This document shows positions 40,755 through 48,114 of a stretch of 64,000 nucleotides of DNA, one piece after another. Origin of the DNA: Bifidobacterium breve (GTDB taxonomy: Bacteria; Actinomycetota; Thermoleophilia; Solirubrobacterales; Solirubrobacteraceae); assembly GCA_945878865.1 (NCBI GenBank), contig CAMCUD010000015.1, positions 1 through 64,000 of the forward strand. The letters are read 5' to 3'. Below the pieces are notes generated by a model. The model saw only the letters and a list, made by a program, of their open reading frames with translations. It was not told the DNA's origin and did not search any database. Each line of letters starts with the position of its first letter. Position 1 is the stretch's first letter. The position numbers and the translations under genes are program-made.

Positions 40755-41035
40755 GCGCCATCGCCCAGCGCCGCGGCGCGACGAATCCGCGCGTCGAACT
40801 CGCTCGCTACCGCATTAGCGAAGGCGAGCACGTCATCTACGGACAGCGCATCAACGGCGTCGTCCGCCTGGTCGACGAGCGCGCGGACGCTCGCGGCCGA
40901 CGGTACGTCATCGAGCGCGAGCTGGACAGCATGGCCGAGCTCGAGGCGATCGTCGCTGACTACGTCGGACAGGCCGCGCGGTGGGACGCTGTCCCGGCAC
41001 GGCCGGTCTGCCTGGACCACACCCGGTCGTCCTGA
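40751..41035 (+). CDS. Small hypothetical protein
   Basis: 94 residues from ATG 40751. Contains RYRISEGEHVIYGQRINGVVRLVD and YVIERELDSMAELEAIVADY, resembling a small beta-sheet domain plus helix. Coupled to the previous gene; found in the same replication/maintenance operon. No function known. Confidence 0.65.
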   Translation: MSAIAQRRGATNPRVELARYRISEGEHVIYGQRINGVVRLVDERADARGRRYVIERELDSMAELEAIVADYVGQAARWDAVPARPVCLDHTRSS

Positions 41036-41053
41036 TCGCGGCCACCCGTCGAC

Positions 41054-41116
41054 GGGCCGACCGCCACCCGAGGATGGCACGCCCTGGCGGGCGCGCGGGT
41101 GGCGGGGGATCGGCCC
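41054..41116 (+). promoter_or_regulatory. Structured leader type 2, copy A (before parB-like gene)
   Basis: Nested stems: GGGCCGA/TCGGCCC (outer, 41054-41060 with 41110-41116), GCCACCCG/CGGGTGGC (middle, 41063-41070 with 41096-41103), CGCCC-TGGC-GGGCG (inner). 63 bases, ending 39 bases before ATG 41156. 54/63 identical to copy B at 42811-42873, which sits at the same distance from its gene. Confidence 0.75.
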
Positions 41117-41155
41117 GCCAACGGGGCGGGCCAGCCGAGGTCCAGGAGGACCCAG

Positions 41156-42796
41156 ATGACCACCGCCACGCAATCCGGTCAGCGCGTCGAAGTCGCTCGG
41201 ATCCACATCCCGGAGAACATCCGCGGGCTCGACGACGAGCACGTCGCGGCCCTCGCGGGCTCCATCCAGCTGCAAGGGGTCCTCGTCCCACTGGTCGTCC
41301 GGGAGATCGCGGACGGCTACGAGCTCGTCGCCGGATTCCACCGCATCGCCGCCGTCCAGTCCCTCGGCCTGACCGAGGTGCCCGTCGTCATCCGCGAGGC
41401 CGACAACGAGGACGCCGACCGCGCGGTCGAGAACATCGCGCGCAAGCAGCTCAACCCGTACGAAGAGGCCAAGGCGGTCAGCGCAATGCTCGCCCGAGGC
41501 TTCAGCGAAGACGGGACCGCGCAGGCCCTCGGCTGGTCCAAGGCCCGCATCACCGCGCGGATGAAGATCCTCGAGCTGCCCGAGCGCGCGCAGGAGATGA
41601 TCGGCGAGAACCTGATCCCGCTCAGCGCCGTCGACCAGCTGCGCTCGATCGGCACCGTCTCGCCCGACCTGCTGGACCTCGTCGTCCGCTACCTCGACGG
41701 CGACAACGCGTGGGCGGCCGAGCGACTCGCGCGCGAGCCCGGCTGGGTGCTCGACGCGGCCATGTCGCAGGGCGAAGACCGGCGCGTATTCGCCGCCTAT
41801 CTCGACCGCGCGAGCGGGCACCAGATCGCCGAGCTGCGGCTCGGCAAGAAGACCGACCAGCTGTACGCCAAAGCCGACGAGCTTCACCACCAGCTCGACC
41901 GCTACGCCTATGGCCCGCCCGACATCCGCTTCATTGACGACGACATCGACCGAGCGCGCGCCGCGGGCGTGCTGATCGAGTTCGAGCACCGCCGGCCGGT
42001 CATCGTCGACCGCGCCGTCTACCGAGAGCTCGTCCGCGACGCGGTCAAGCGCACCGTCACCGAGCTCGAGACGAAAATCGCCGAGGCCGCCGCAGCCAAG
42101 AAGTCGGCCCGCTCCACCGCGAAGCCGGCCGATCCCGTAGCCGTCGCCAAGCGCGAGCGCGACGGCCAGCTGCGCGAGCTCGCCGACCAAGCGCACAGCG
42201 TCAACCTCGACCTCGGCCACGCGCTGCTCCACGACCTGGCCGCCGTTGACCCCACGGACATGAACGTTGCCCGGTTCTTCGTCTACGCGCTGCTCGGCGC
42301 TGACCACGACAGCTCCCCGTACACGCAGACCGGCGAGCGCATCGTCCGGATCGCCGCGGGCGGCGTCCGTCTCATGGTCGAGGAGCTGCGCACCGACGTC
42401 ACGAAGACCAAGAAGGACGGCAGCCGCGGCCGGCTGCGGATCGACTACGGCGATCACCGCGACCCGCAGGCCGCGATCGCCTGGCTATGGAAGTTCGTCG
42501 ACGGCGCGAAGACCGCGGGCGAGCTCTACGGCCGGGCGCTCGTCGTCATCGCCGCCGAGCAGCACGCGAGCCGGCTCGTCGTCAGCCCGAGTCAGCGGAC
42601 GCCGGCGACCCGGTGGAGCTCCCACAAGGACCACGCCGAGAAGGCGCTGCGGAAGCTCGCGGGGCCCCACGTCCCGGCGTCCCTGACGAAGCTCGAGCGG
42701 TCCGTCAAGCGGGTGCATGCGGCGTACGAGCGCGCGGAGACCGAGGCGCGCACCAGCGGTGGCACGTTCTCCTCGGACGAGGAGCGCGCCGCGTAG
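41156..42796 (+). CDS. ParB/Spo0J-like nuclease-domain protein
   Basis: 546 residues. The N-terminal ParB domain shows VARIHIPENIRGLDDEHV, SIQLQGVLVPLVVREI, YELVAGFHRIAAVQSLG and NEDADRAVENIARKQLNPYEEAKAVSAML (boxes I-II), then an HTH-like AQALGWSKARITARMKILELP. The long C-terminal half (residues about 210-546) is not recognised. Such large ParB-like proteins occur in actinobacterial plasmids and integrative elements; no ParA is nearby, so a role in segregation is uncertain. Good Shine-Dalgarno CAGGAGGA. Confidence 0.85.
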   Translation: MTTATQSGQRVEVARIHIPENIRGLDDEHVAALAGSIQLQGVLVPLVVREIADGYELVAGFHRIAAVQSLGLTEVPVVIREADNEDADRAVENIARKQLNPYEEAKAVSAMLARGFSEDGTAQALGWSKARITARMKILELPERAQEMIGENLIPLSAVDQLRSIGTVSPDLLDLVVRYLDGDNAWAAERLAREPGWVLDAAMSQGEDRRVFAAYLDRASGHQIAELRLGKKTDQLYAKADELHHQLDRYAYGPPDIRFIDDDIDRARAAGVLIEFEHRRPVIVDRAVYRELVRDAVKRTVTELETKIAEAAAAKKSARSTAKPADPVAVAKRERDGQLRELADQAHSVNLDLGHALLHDLAAVDPTDMNVARFFVYALLGADHDSSPYTQTGERIVRIAAGGVRLMVEELRTDVTKTKKDGSRGRLRIDYGDHRDPQAAIAWLWKFVDGAKTAGELYGRALVVIAAEQHASRLVVSPSQRTPATRWSSHKDHAEKALRKLAGPHVPASLTKLERSVKRVHAAYERAETEARTSGGTFSSDEERAA

Positions 42797-42810
42797 CGCG
42801 CTGCGGCGCG

Positions 42811-42873
42811 CGGGCCGATCGCCACCCGAGCGTGGCACGCCCTGGCGGGCGTGCGGGCGGCGAGACTTCGGCC
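42811..42873 (+). promoter_or_regulatory. Structured leader type 2, copy B (before ardC-like gene)
   Basis: GGGCCGA/TCGGCCC, GCCACCCG/CGGGCGGC (one A-C mismatch), GCACGCCC-TGGC-GGGCGTGC inner stem (perfect 8 bp here, interrupted in copy A). Ends exactly 39 bases before ATG 42913, as in copy A. Confidence 0.75.
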
Positions 42874-42912
42874 CGCGCACCCGGCGCGGGCGACCCGAAG
42901 CAGGAGCCCGTC

Positions 42913-43818
42913 ATGGCCCGCCGATCCACGAAGAAGTCCCTCTCGCCCGCCGAACGCGAGGCGCGTCGCAAGGCCGACCGCGAGCGCCTCGAGCAGGCGG
43001 CTCGCGCTCTCCTGACCACGGACGGATGGCAGCGCTGGATTCGCGTGCGCGCGCGCAACGGCCTCTCGCGCTACAGCGTCGGCAACCAGCTGCTCATCGC
43101 CATTGACTGCCACCTGCGCGGGATCACGCCGACCTACGTCGCCGGCTTTCGCACCTTCCTCGACCTGAACCGCTGCGTGCGCAAGGGAGAGCGCGCGATC
43201 AAGATCCTCGCGCCGTGCCCGGTCAAAGAGCGCGACGACACCGGCGAGGAGACGGGGGAGAGGAAGGTCTTCTTCCGGTCCGTTCCCGTCTTTGACGTGA
43301 GCATGACCGAGCCGCTCCCGGGGAAGGAAGCCATCGCGCTCGAGCCGCCCTGCGAACCGATCATCGGCGAGAGCCACCAGCACCTGGTCGGGCCGCTCGT
43401 CGCGCTCGCCTCTGACCTCGGCTACGCGGTCGAGTTCCGCGACCTCCAGGAGCACGGGCCGCAGGGCTGGTGCGACGCGAAGGCCAAGCGGATCGTCATC
43501 GCGAGCGGTCCGGCCAACGGCCAGGTCCGAACCCTCACACACGAGATCGCGCACGCACTCGGCATCGGATACGAGCAATACGGCCGCGAGCACGCCGAGG
43601 TCCTCGTCGACTGCGTCACCTATGTCGTCTGCTCGTCGGTCGGTCTCGACATCGGCGGCGAGTCCATCCCCTATGTCGCCGGCTGGGGCGAAGACGGAGC
43701 CCTCGAAGCCGTCCGCGAGTACGCCGACACGGTGGACGCGCTCGCCCGGCGCATCGAAGACGCCCTGACGGCAAGCAGCGAGCCGGCACCGGCGGACCTC
43801 CCCGAGTCGATCGCCTAA
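42913..43818 (+). CDS. ArdC-like antirestriction/ssDNA-binding metallopeptidase-fold protein
   Basis: 301 residues. The N-terminal region (YSVGNQLLIAIDCHLRGI... RTFLDLNRCVRKGERAIKIL) matches the ArdC ssDNA-binding domain (DUF1738), and the C-terminal half is an ImmA/IrrE-like zincin with HEIAH at residues 210-214 and a second acidic region GREHAEVLVD. In plasmids ArdC protects entering DNA from restriction. The protein is shorter than classical ArdC but has both parts. The upstream leader type 2 may control it. Confidence 0.82.
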   Translation: MARRSTKKSLSPAEREARRKADRERLEQAARALLTTDGWQRWIRVRARNGLSRYSVGNQLLIAIDCHLRGITPTYVAGFRTFLDLNRCVRKGERAIKILAPCPVKERDDTGEETGERKVFFRSVPVFDVSMTEPLPGKEAIALEPPCEPIIGESHQHLVGPLVALASDLGYAVEFRDLQEHGPQGWCDAKAKRIVIASGPANGQVRTLTHEIAHALGIGYEQYGREHAEVLVDCVTYVVCSSVGLDIGGESIPYVAGWGEDGALEAVREYADTVDALARRIEDALTASSEPAPADLPESIA

Positions 43819-43834
43819 CCCGGTGGCAGCGGCC

Positions 43835-43941
43835 GGGCTGCATGCCCCATGGTCGGACGCCGCGACGGCCAGGGCGGCGCGGACAGGGTGCGTGGCGGTG
43901 CTCTCGCCGACGCGGCGTCCGCGGTGCGGAGCATGCAGCCC
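43835..43941 (+). promoter_or_regulatory. Long nested dyad before the sigma-factor gene
   Basis: GGGCTGCATGC (43835-43845) pairs perfectly with GCATGCAGCCC (43931-43941), and inside it GGACGCCGCG (43855-43864) pairs with CGCGGCGTCC (43911-43920). It ends 27 bases before ATG 43969. Different from leader types 1 and 2 in sequence. Confidence 0.6.
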
Positions 43942-43968
43942 CGAACCGCATCCACCACAGCTGCCGTC

Positions 43969-44469
43969 ATGGGCGACGAAGAGGCCCTATTCCGCCGGCA
44001 CCACGCCGAGCTCCGACGCGCGGTCCGGCACGTCGTCAACGCGTCGCCCGAGCTGGTCGAGGACGCCTGCCAGATCGCCTGGACGCAGCTGCTCCGCAAC
44101 CAGCCCCGCCGCGAGTCCGTCTTCGGCTGGCTGCGGCAGGTCGCGATCCACGAGGCGTATCGCCTCTCCCGGATCGAGCGGCGCGAGCTCCGACTCGACC
44201 TGCTCCCGGGCGACCGACAGCGCGCGATCCGCGACGGGTTCGACCTCGACAACTCCGTCCGCGCGCGCGAGGCGCTCCGCCTGCTCGCCTCGCTGCCGGA
44301 GAAGCAGCGCCGCGACTACGCCCTCCACGCCGCCGGATTCACCTACAAGGAGATCGCCGAGCTGAGCGGCCGGACCCGCACCAACGTCGACAAGACGCTG
44401 GACAGAGCCCGCGCCCGCATCAGGCTCGAGCGCCTGCGGGCACACCCCGGCGCGCGAGGGGCCAAGTAG
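43969..44469 (+). CDS. ECF-type sigma-70 family factor
   Basis: 166 residues from ATG 43969 (43933 is possible but lies in the dyad). Region 2 appears as EEALFRRHHAELRRAVRHVVNASPELVEDACQIAWTQLLRNQ with ESVFGWLRQVAIHEAYRL, region 4 as LASLPEKQRRDYALHAAGFTYKEIAELSGRTRTNVDKTLDRARARI. No anti-sigma gene adjoins, only a 55-residue protein. A sigma factor in a mobile element may control element functions or cargo. Confidence 0.85.
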   Translation: MGDEEALFRRHHAELRRAVRHVVNASPELVEDACQIAWTQLLRNQPRRESVFGWLRQVAIHEAYRLSRIERRELRLDLLPGDRQRAIRDGFDLDNSVRAREALRLLASLPEKQRRDYALHAAGFTYKEIAELSGRTRTNVDKTLDRARARIRLERLRAHPGARGAK

Positions 44470-44531
44470 CTGCACCAAACCTCTTGTACTGCAATGACCA
44501 CAGTTGCCTCGCAGCTCGGCGGGAGGACGAC

Positions 44532-44699
44532 GTGCAGCGGCTCCTGATCGACCTCGAAGTACTCAGCCCCGCAGAGCGACGCGACCTCGCCAACGCACTG
44601 CTCCGGGCCGCCTGGAGCGCCGCGCTCGAGGAGACGCGCATCATGCTCCTCGACCTGTTCCTTGACCTCGATCCCGAGCTCCCTCCGTGCGAGCCGTGA
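44532..44699 (+). CDS. Small protein after the sigma-factor gene
   Basis: 55 residues, GTG start with GGGAGGACGAC upstream (good Shine-Dalgarno). Hydrophobic-acidic sequence (RLLIDLEVLSPAERRDLANALL... LLDLFLDLDPELPP). It overlaps the 3' end of a convergent gene by 59 bases. Might be a sigma regulator, but nothing in the sequence proves it. Confidence 0.5.
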   Translation: MQRLLIDLEVLSPAERRDLANALLRAAWSAALEETRIMLLDLFLDLDPELPPCEP

Positions 44700-44892
44700 C
44701 GTGACGCTGTAAGGCCAGCGTCTCCTCCGGCGTCAGGTCACGGCTGCCGGCACCGGCTCCATCGGCGGCCCGGATCTCGAACCCGTCGGCGTCGGGCTGT
44801 GCGGCCAACGCAGCGGCAAGCTCTCCCAGATCCTGGGCCGCGAAGGCGACGATCCAGGGACGGGCGCGGTCAGCAGCAATAAAGGTGGGCAC
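44641..44892 (-). CDS. Hypothetical protein behind an SOS box
   Basis: 83 residues from GTG 44892 (MPTFIAADRARPWIVAFAAQDLGELAAALAAQ...). No domain recognised. The frame is open to 44994 but the perfect SOS-box palindrome at 44908-44921 lies just upstream of the GTG, which supports the short start. Convergent overlap with the 44532 gene makes one of the two less certain. Confidence 0.55.
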   Translation of the reverse strand: MPTFIAADRARPWIVAFAAQDLGELAAALAAQPDADGFEIRAADGAGAGSRDLTPEETLALQRHVTARTEGARDRGQGTGRGA

Positions 44893-44907
44893 GACCTCGA
44901 CGCTACA

Positions 44908-44921
44908 CGAACATATGTTCC
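44908..44921 (-). promoter_or_regulatory. LexA/SOS box
   Basis: CGAACATATGTTCC fully fits the Gram-positive SOS-box consensus CGAACRNRYGTTYC; the central GAACATATGTTC is a perfect palindrome. Sixteen bases upstream of the start of the 44641 gene. Confidence 0.6.
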
Positions 44922-45036
44922 CATGCAATCGGCGGTACGTGTCAGGCTGGAGGGCAGTTGAAGTACGCGAATGCGCCGCACTTCGCGCGCTCAACGGTGC
45001 CGCGCGAGCGCGATCATCGCCTGCCGCCAGGCAGGT

Positions 45037-45447
45037 CTATCGCGTCGGCGCGACGTGGAGGACCGGAAGTGACGTGATCGCCGTGCCGGTCTCCGCAGAG
45101 AACAGGCCGCAGAGATCGAGATCGTCGCAGCCACATGACGTTGCGGTCGCGAGCCAGCCGCGAATGATCTGTGCGCGTGCGATCAGTGCGTCGACGTCGG
45201 GCAGCTTGCGTACGGCGAGCGCCTGAAGCTGTTCATGGGCGGGTTGCCCGTCCCCGGTCGAGGCGAGCAGGACCTTGATCTCGTCGAGTGTGAACCCAGC
45301 GTGCTGGGCGACGCTGATGATGCGCAGCCGAGTGAGTGTGTCCTCGGAGTAGCGTCGCTGCCCGCTAACTCGGACGGGCGTGGGGAGGACGCCGTTTCGC
45401 TCGTAGTAGCGGATGGCTGAAGCATTGATGCCGGCGTCCTGCCGCAA
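45037..45447 (-). CDS. MerR-family transcriptional regulator
   Basis: 136 residues from a TTG at 45447. The HTH and wing read INASAIRYYERNGVLPTPVRVSGQRRYSEDTLTRLRII, the dimerisation helix DVDALIARAQIIRGWLATA, then SCGCDDLDLCGLF, a C-x-C-x5-C cluster that resembles the SoxR/metal-sensor cysteine region without its first Cys. The first DNA-binding helix is shorter than in other MerR proteins (normally MxIGELAxxAGV); no ATG or GTG is available upstream in this frame, so either the TTG is used or the N-terminus has decayed. Confidence 0.75.
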   Translation of the reverse strand: MRQDAGINASAIRYYERNGVLPTPVRVSGQRRYSEDTLTRLRIISVAQHAGFTLDEIKVLLASTGDGQPAHEQLQALAVRKLPDVDALIARAQIIRGWLATATSCGCDDLDLCGLFSAETGTAITSLPVLHVAPTR

Positions 45448-45624
45448 TCGTGATCGCGCGCGTTCGCGCGACGCTCGCCGTTGTGGCCCGCGCGCCCTGC
45501 ATCCAGAGCGGGTGCAGCCCCATCTACGACGGGGCGTAGTTGATATCCGTCCAGCGGTCACGGAACCGCTCGGTAGGGGCCCGTCGCCTGCCGACCAACA
45601 GGGTGTCGTTCCCTCTCCGGACCC

Positions 45625-46089
45625 ATGAAGAAGAAACTCCCCATCATCCTCGTCGCTGCGCTGCTTCTTGCCGGCGGCGTCTACAAGTTCGCCCTGGCGG
45701 AACCCGCAGCGAAGCCGAAGCACAAGATCGAAGGGGAGGTCTACGTGCTCCCGACCGAGTTCGTCGTCAACCTTCGAGACGGTCGGTTCGCCAGGCTCAA
45801 CGTCGGGCTGATCTTCGACCACAGCTACTCGTCGGCCATTGCGGCCGAAGAGGCTGCGAAGCACGCAGGGGGCAAGACTGCCGCAAAGCTGGTGGAAGGC
45901 TTCGGCATCCTGCCTCAGGAGCCGTTCGTTCGGGACATCGTCACCGACACGCTCTCAGCTTCAACCGCGGGCCAGATCGCCTCTCGCGAGCGACGCGAGC
46001 GGCTGAAGAAGCGGATCGCTCGCAAGATCAACAAGACGACCGACGTCAAGGTCGAAGAGGTGCTCTTCACCGACGTCGCCGTCCAGTAG
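45625..46089 (+). CDS. FliL-like membrane protein
   Basis: 154 residues: one N-terminal transmembrane segment (LPIILVAALLLAGGVYKFAL) and a periplasmic-type domain with VYVLPTEFVVNLRDGRFARLNVGLIFD, DIVTDTLS and KINKTTDVKVEEVLFTDVAVQ, the usual FliL pattern. FliL stabilises flagellar stators, but no flagellar gene lies in the window, so another role or remnant motility locus is possible. Confidence 0.8.
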   Translation: MKKKLPIILVAALLLAGGVYKFALAEPAAKPKHKIEGEVYVLPTEFVVNLRDGRFARLNVGLIFDHSYSSAIAAEEAAKHAGGKTAAKLVEGFGILPQEPFVRDIVTDTLSASTAGQIASRERRERLKKRIARKINKTTDVKVEEVLFTDVAVQ

Positions 46090-46093
46090 CTCG

Positions 46094-46729
46094 TCAGGGC
46101 ACGAGTTCAGGCGCCTGATCGACGAAGCGGCCGCGGAACGCGCGAACCGCGTCGAGCGACGGCTCATCGGCGCCGGCGCACGTGATCGCGCGCGTCCAGG
46201 TTGTCGCGGCGAGGGCAGGACGCATCTCCGTGTTGTTCTGGACGAGAACCGTGTGGTAGCCGGGGGAGCCCTTGACGGGTTCGGCGACGAGCTCCTCGAG
46301 GGCGAGCCGACGATCCTCCGCGATGCCGGGCCGATACTGAATGACGACCCGGCCGTGCTCCAGCGTGTGGACGAGAGCTTCGGGGCTCGGCTCGTTTCCC
46401 GGTTCATAGATGCCGTCCTGCGCCGGCTCCGGTGCGTGGTCTCCGGACGTCGGCGGATTCGTGCCGTACGAGATACGCCGCGTCGTGTGTTCCGCGCCTT
46501 CGTCGGGGTGCTCGCGGACACTGCAGTTCGCCGCCTTGGCCATGGACGAGAGGCTTGACTTATCGCCATTGACGTCGTCGCCGGTCGATGCATCGCCGAC
46601 GTTCAGTACGCGAGCCGCGACGATGACCACCACGAGGATCGCGGCCGCCGACAGGGCGGCGAGCATCGGCCGATGGCGTCGATTCGGCTCCGCAACGTCG
46701 GCGGTGGGGTCGTCGGCGTGGTCAGGCAC
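46094..46729 (-). CDS. DUF3105 family membrane-anchored protein
   Basis: 211 residues from GTG 46729. One transmembrane segment (MLAALSAAAILVVVIVAARVL), then the DUF3105 core: HTTRRISYGTNPPTSGDHAPEP, YEPGNEPSPEALVHTLEHGRVVIQYRP. Histidines in these motifs may bind metal. Members often occur near copper or cytochrome genes. The dyad CTACTAC-N5-GTAGTAG lies 11 bases upstream of the start. Confidence 0.82.
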   Translation of the reverse strand: MPDHADDPTADVAEPNRRHRPMLAALSAAAILVVVIVAARVLNVGDASTGDDVNGDKSSLSSMAKAANCSVREHPDEGAEHTTRRISYGTNPPTSGDHAPEPAQDGIYEPGNEPSPEALVHTLEHGRVVIQYRPGIAEDRRLALEELVAEPVKGSPGYHTVLVQNNTEMRPALAATTWTRAITCAGADEPSLDAVRAFRGRFVDQAPELVP

Positions 46730-46739
46730 CCCCGGAATT

Positions 46740-46758
46740 CTACTACGGTGTGTAGTAG
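46740..46758. promoter_or_regulatory. BlaI-type dyad, site A
   Basis: CTACTAC-GGTGT-GTAGTAG, perfect 7-bp arms and 5-bp spacer, just upstream of the DUF3105 gene and after the M56 stop. The same dyad lies before blaI-like/CDF (48054), the ICMT-like gene (50861) and the lipoprotein/M23 pair (51977, 52024). Confidence 0.8.
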
Positions 46759-46762
46759 GCAG

Positions 46763-47644
46763 TCAGGCGGCGCGTACGGTCCTGTGGCGGAGGGCGCCGA
46801 TCAGGAGGATCGGCGTCATCGCCAGCGCGAGCCCGACGACAGCGTGCGGCGCGACGACCAGCACAGCCACGCTGCCTCTCGCCGCGCCCATGGCGACCGC
46901 TGCGGTCGCCCCGGCCAGGCCCGTCATCGCCACTGCGGCCCAGAACAGCGGGGTCAGGGGGAGGTCAACGCCCTGGCCCGAGCCACAGAGTCGATCGACT
47001 CTCTGGGGGGCGACGCCGGCTCCAGCGTCGTCGAACACCAACAACGCTGCCGCGAGCGCGCGCCGGCGATCGGGCGTCTCGCACGCAGCGTCGTCCGCAG
47101 CGAACTCTGCGAGATCGGCATACCGATCGAGCAGGCGACGGAGGACTGGGAGGAAGAACAGACCGCTCGCGGCGCTCGCCGCGAGGACCAGGCGAAGCGG
47201 GTCGCGGCGCACGGCGTGGTGGCGCTCGTGTGCGATCACGCTGGCGAGCTCATCCGGCTCGAGGGCGGTGGTCGCCCCGGCGCTGACGTAGATGCGTGGG
47301 CGGAGCAGCCCTGCGCAGAAGGCGCTCGGCCGGCTGCCTTCGACGATCACGACGTCATCGCGACACGCAACCGGTCTCAGATTGCTCGTCACACGGCAGT
47401 GGGCTCGGACGAGGCGCAGAAAGGTCACGGAGAACCGGGTGGTTGCGACCGCGCCCAGCGCGAGGAGCGCGAGGCATCCCGACGCCAGGACGTCGTGGCG
47501 CGACAGCAGGTCGGCGCAGGCACCGCCAAGCCCGGGATCCAGCCGAAAACGCGTCGCCGCGACGCCGACGGCAATGCCGACGACGAGCGCGCCGAGCACG
47601 ACGATCGACGCATGCAGTCGATAGAGACGGCGCGCGTCAGTCAC
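46763..47644 (-). CDS. M56 family (BlaR1/MecR1-like) membrane metallopeptidase
   Basis: 293 residues from GTG 47644. Three or four transmembrane helices surround IAHERHHAVRRDP, the HExxH zinc site. In the BlaR1/MecR1 family such peptidases cleave a BlaI repressor after sensing cell-wall stress; no penicillin-sensor domain is present here, as in actinobacterial versions. It overlaps the BlaI-like gene by 8 bases, so the pair forms a sensor-repressor unit. Confidence 0.88.
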   Translation of the reverse strand: MTDARRLYRLHASIVVLGALVVGIAVGVAATRFRLDPGLGGACADLLSRHDVLASGCLALLALGAVATTRFSVTFLRLVRAHCRVTSNLRPVACRDDVVIVEGSRPSAFCAGLLRPRIYVSAGATTALEPDELASVIAHERHHAVRRDPLRLVLAASAASGLFFLPVLRRLLDRYADLAEFAADDAACETPDRRRALAAALLVFDDAGAGVAPQRVDRLCGSGQGVDLPLTPLFWAAVAMTGLAGATAAVAMGAARGSVAVLVVAPHAVVGLALAMTPILLIGALRHRTVRAA

Positions 47645-48029
47645 GGCGCGCGAGGCGCTGCAGTCGGCGGCGCCGGTCAGGGTCAAGCTGAGACATCTCG
47701 CGCGCGAAGCTGACGAGCGCCTCGTCGCCGTAGCGCGCGACGAGCTCCTCGACATCAGCGGCGGCACGCCGCGCGCGGTACTCATCGGCGGTGAGCGCCG
47801 CCTCGTAGACATCGGTCCTGCCTTCGCGCCGACGGATTAGCAGCCCCTTGCCGTCGAGGCGGTTCATGATCGTCATGACCGTCGTGTACGCGCGCTGGCG
47901 CTCGTCGCTGGCGTTCAGCGCGTCCAGCGTCTGCCGGACGGTGACCTCGCCGGCGTCCCAGACGTGGTCCATGACGAGAGCCTCGAGCTCGTGGAGCTCA
48001 GGTGGCGTCTGCGGATCGGAGGGCATCAC
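47637..48029 (-). CDS. BlaI/MecI/CopY family repressor
   Basis: 130 residues. Winged-helix segment ELEALVMDHVWDAGEVTVRQTLDALNA and YTTVMTIMNRLDGKGLLIRRREG RTDVYEAAL, then dimerisation helices, as in BlaI/MecI and CopY. It sits in front of the M56 gene. Between its start and the divergent CDF gene lies the dyad TACTAC-TGTGT-GTAGTA (site B), so autoregulation is likely. Confidence 0.9.
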   Translation of the reverse strand: MMPSDPQTPPELHELEALVMDHVWDAGEVTVRQTLDALNASDERQRAYTTVMTIMNRLDGKGLLIRRREGRTDVYEAALTADEYRARRAAADVEELVARYGDEALVSFAREMSQLDPDRRRRLQRLARRD

Positions 48030-48053
48030 GTCAGAGTAATCGGCACGCGAGCC

Positions 48054-48070
48054 TACTACTGTGTGTAGTA
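48054..48070. promoter_or_regulatory. BlaI-type dyad, site B
   Basis: TACTAC-TGTGT-GTAGTA, 25 bases upstream of the repressor start and 45 bases upstream of the CDF transporter start. Same 5-bp spacer as site A. Confidence 0.8.
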
Positions 48071-48114
48071 CCTAGGGGCGGGTGCGACGCTTGCGCCTGC
48101 TGACCCGAGCGAGC

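Noticed and set aside
44641-44994. Longer 117-codon version of the 44641 gene
   Set aside because: The extension contains the SOS box and has no protein-like pattern.
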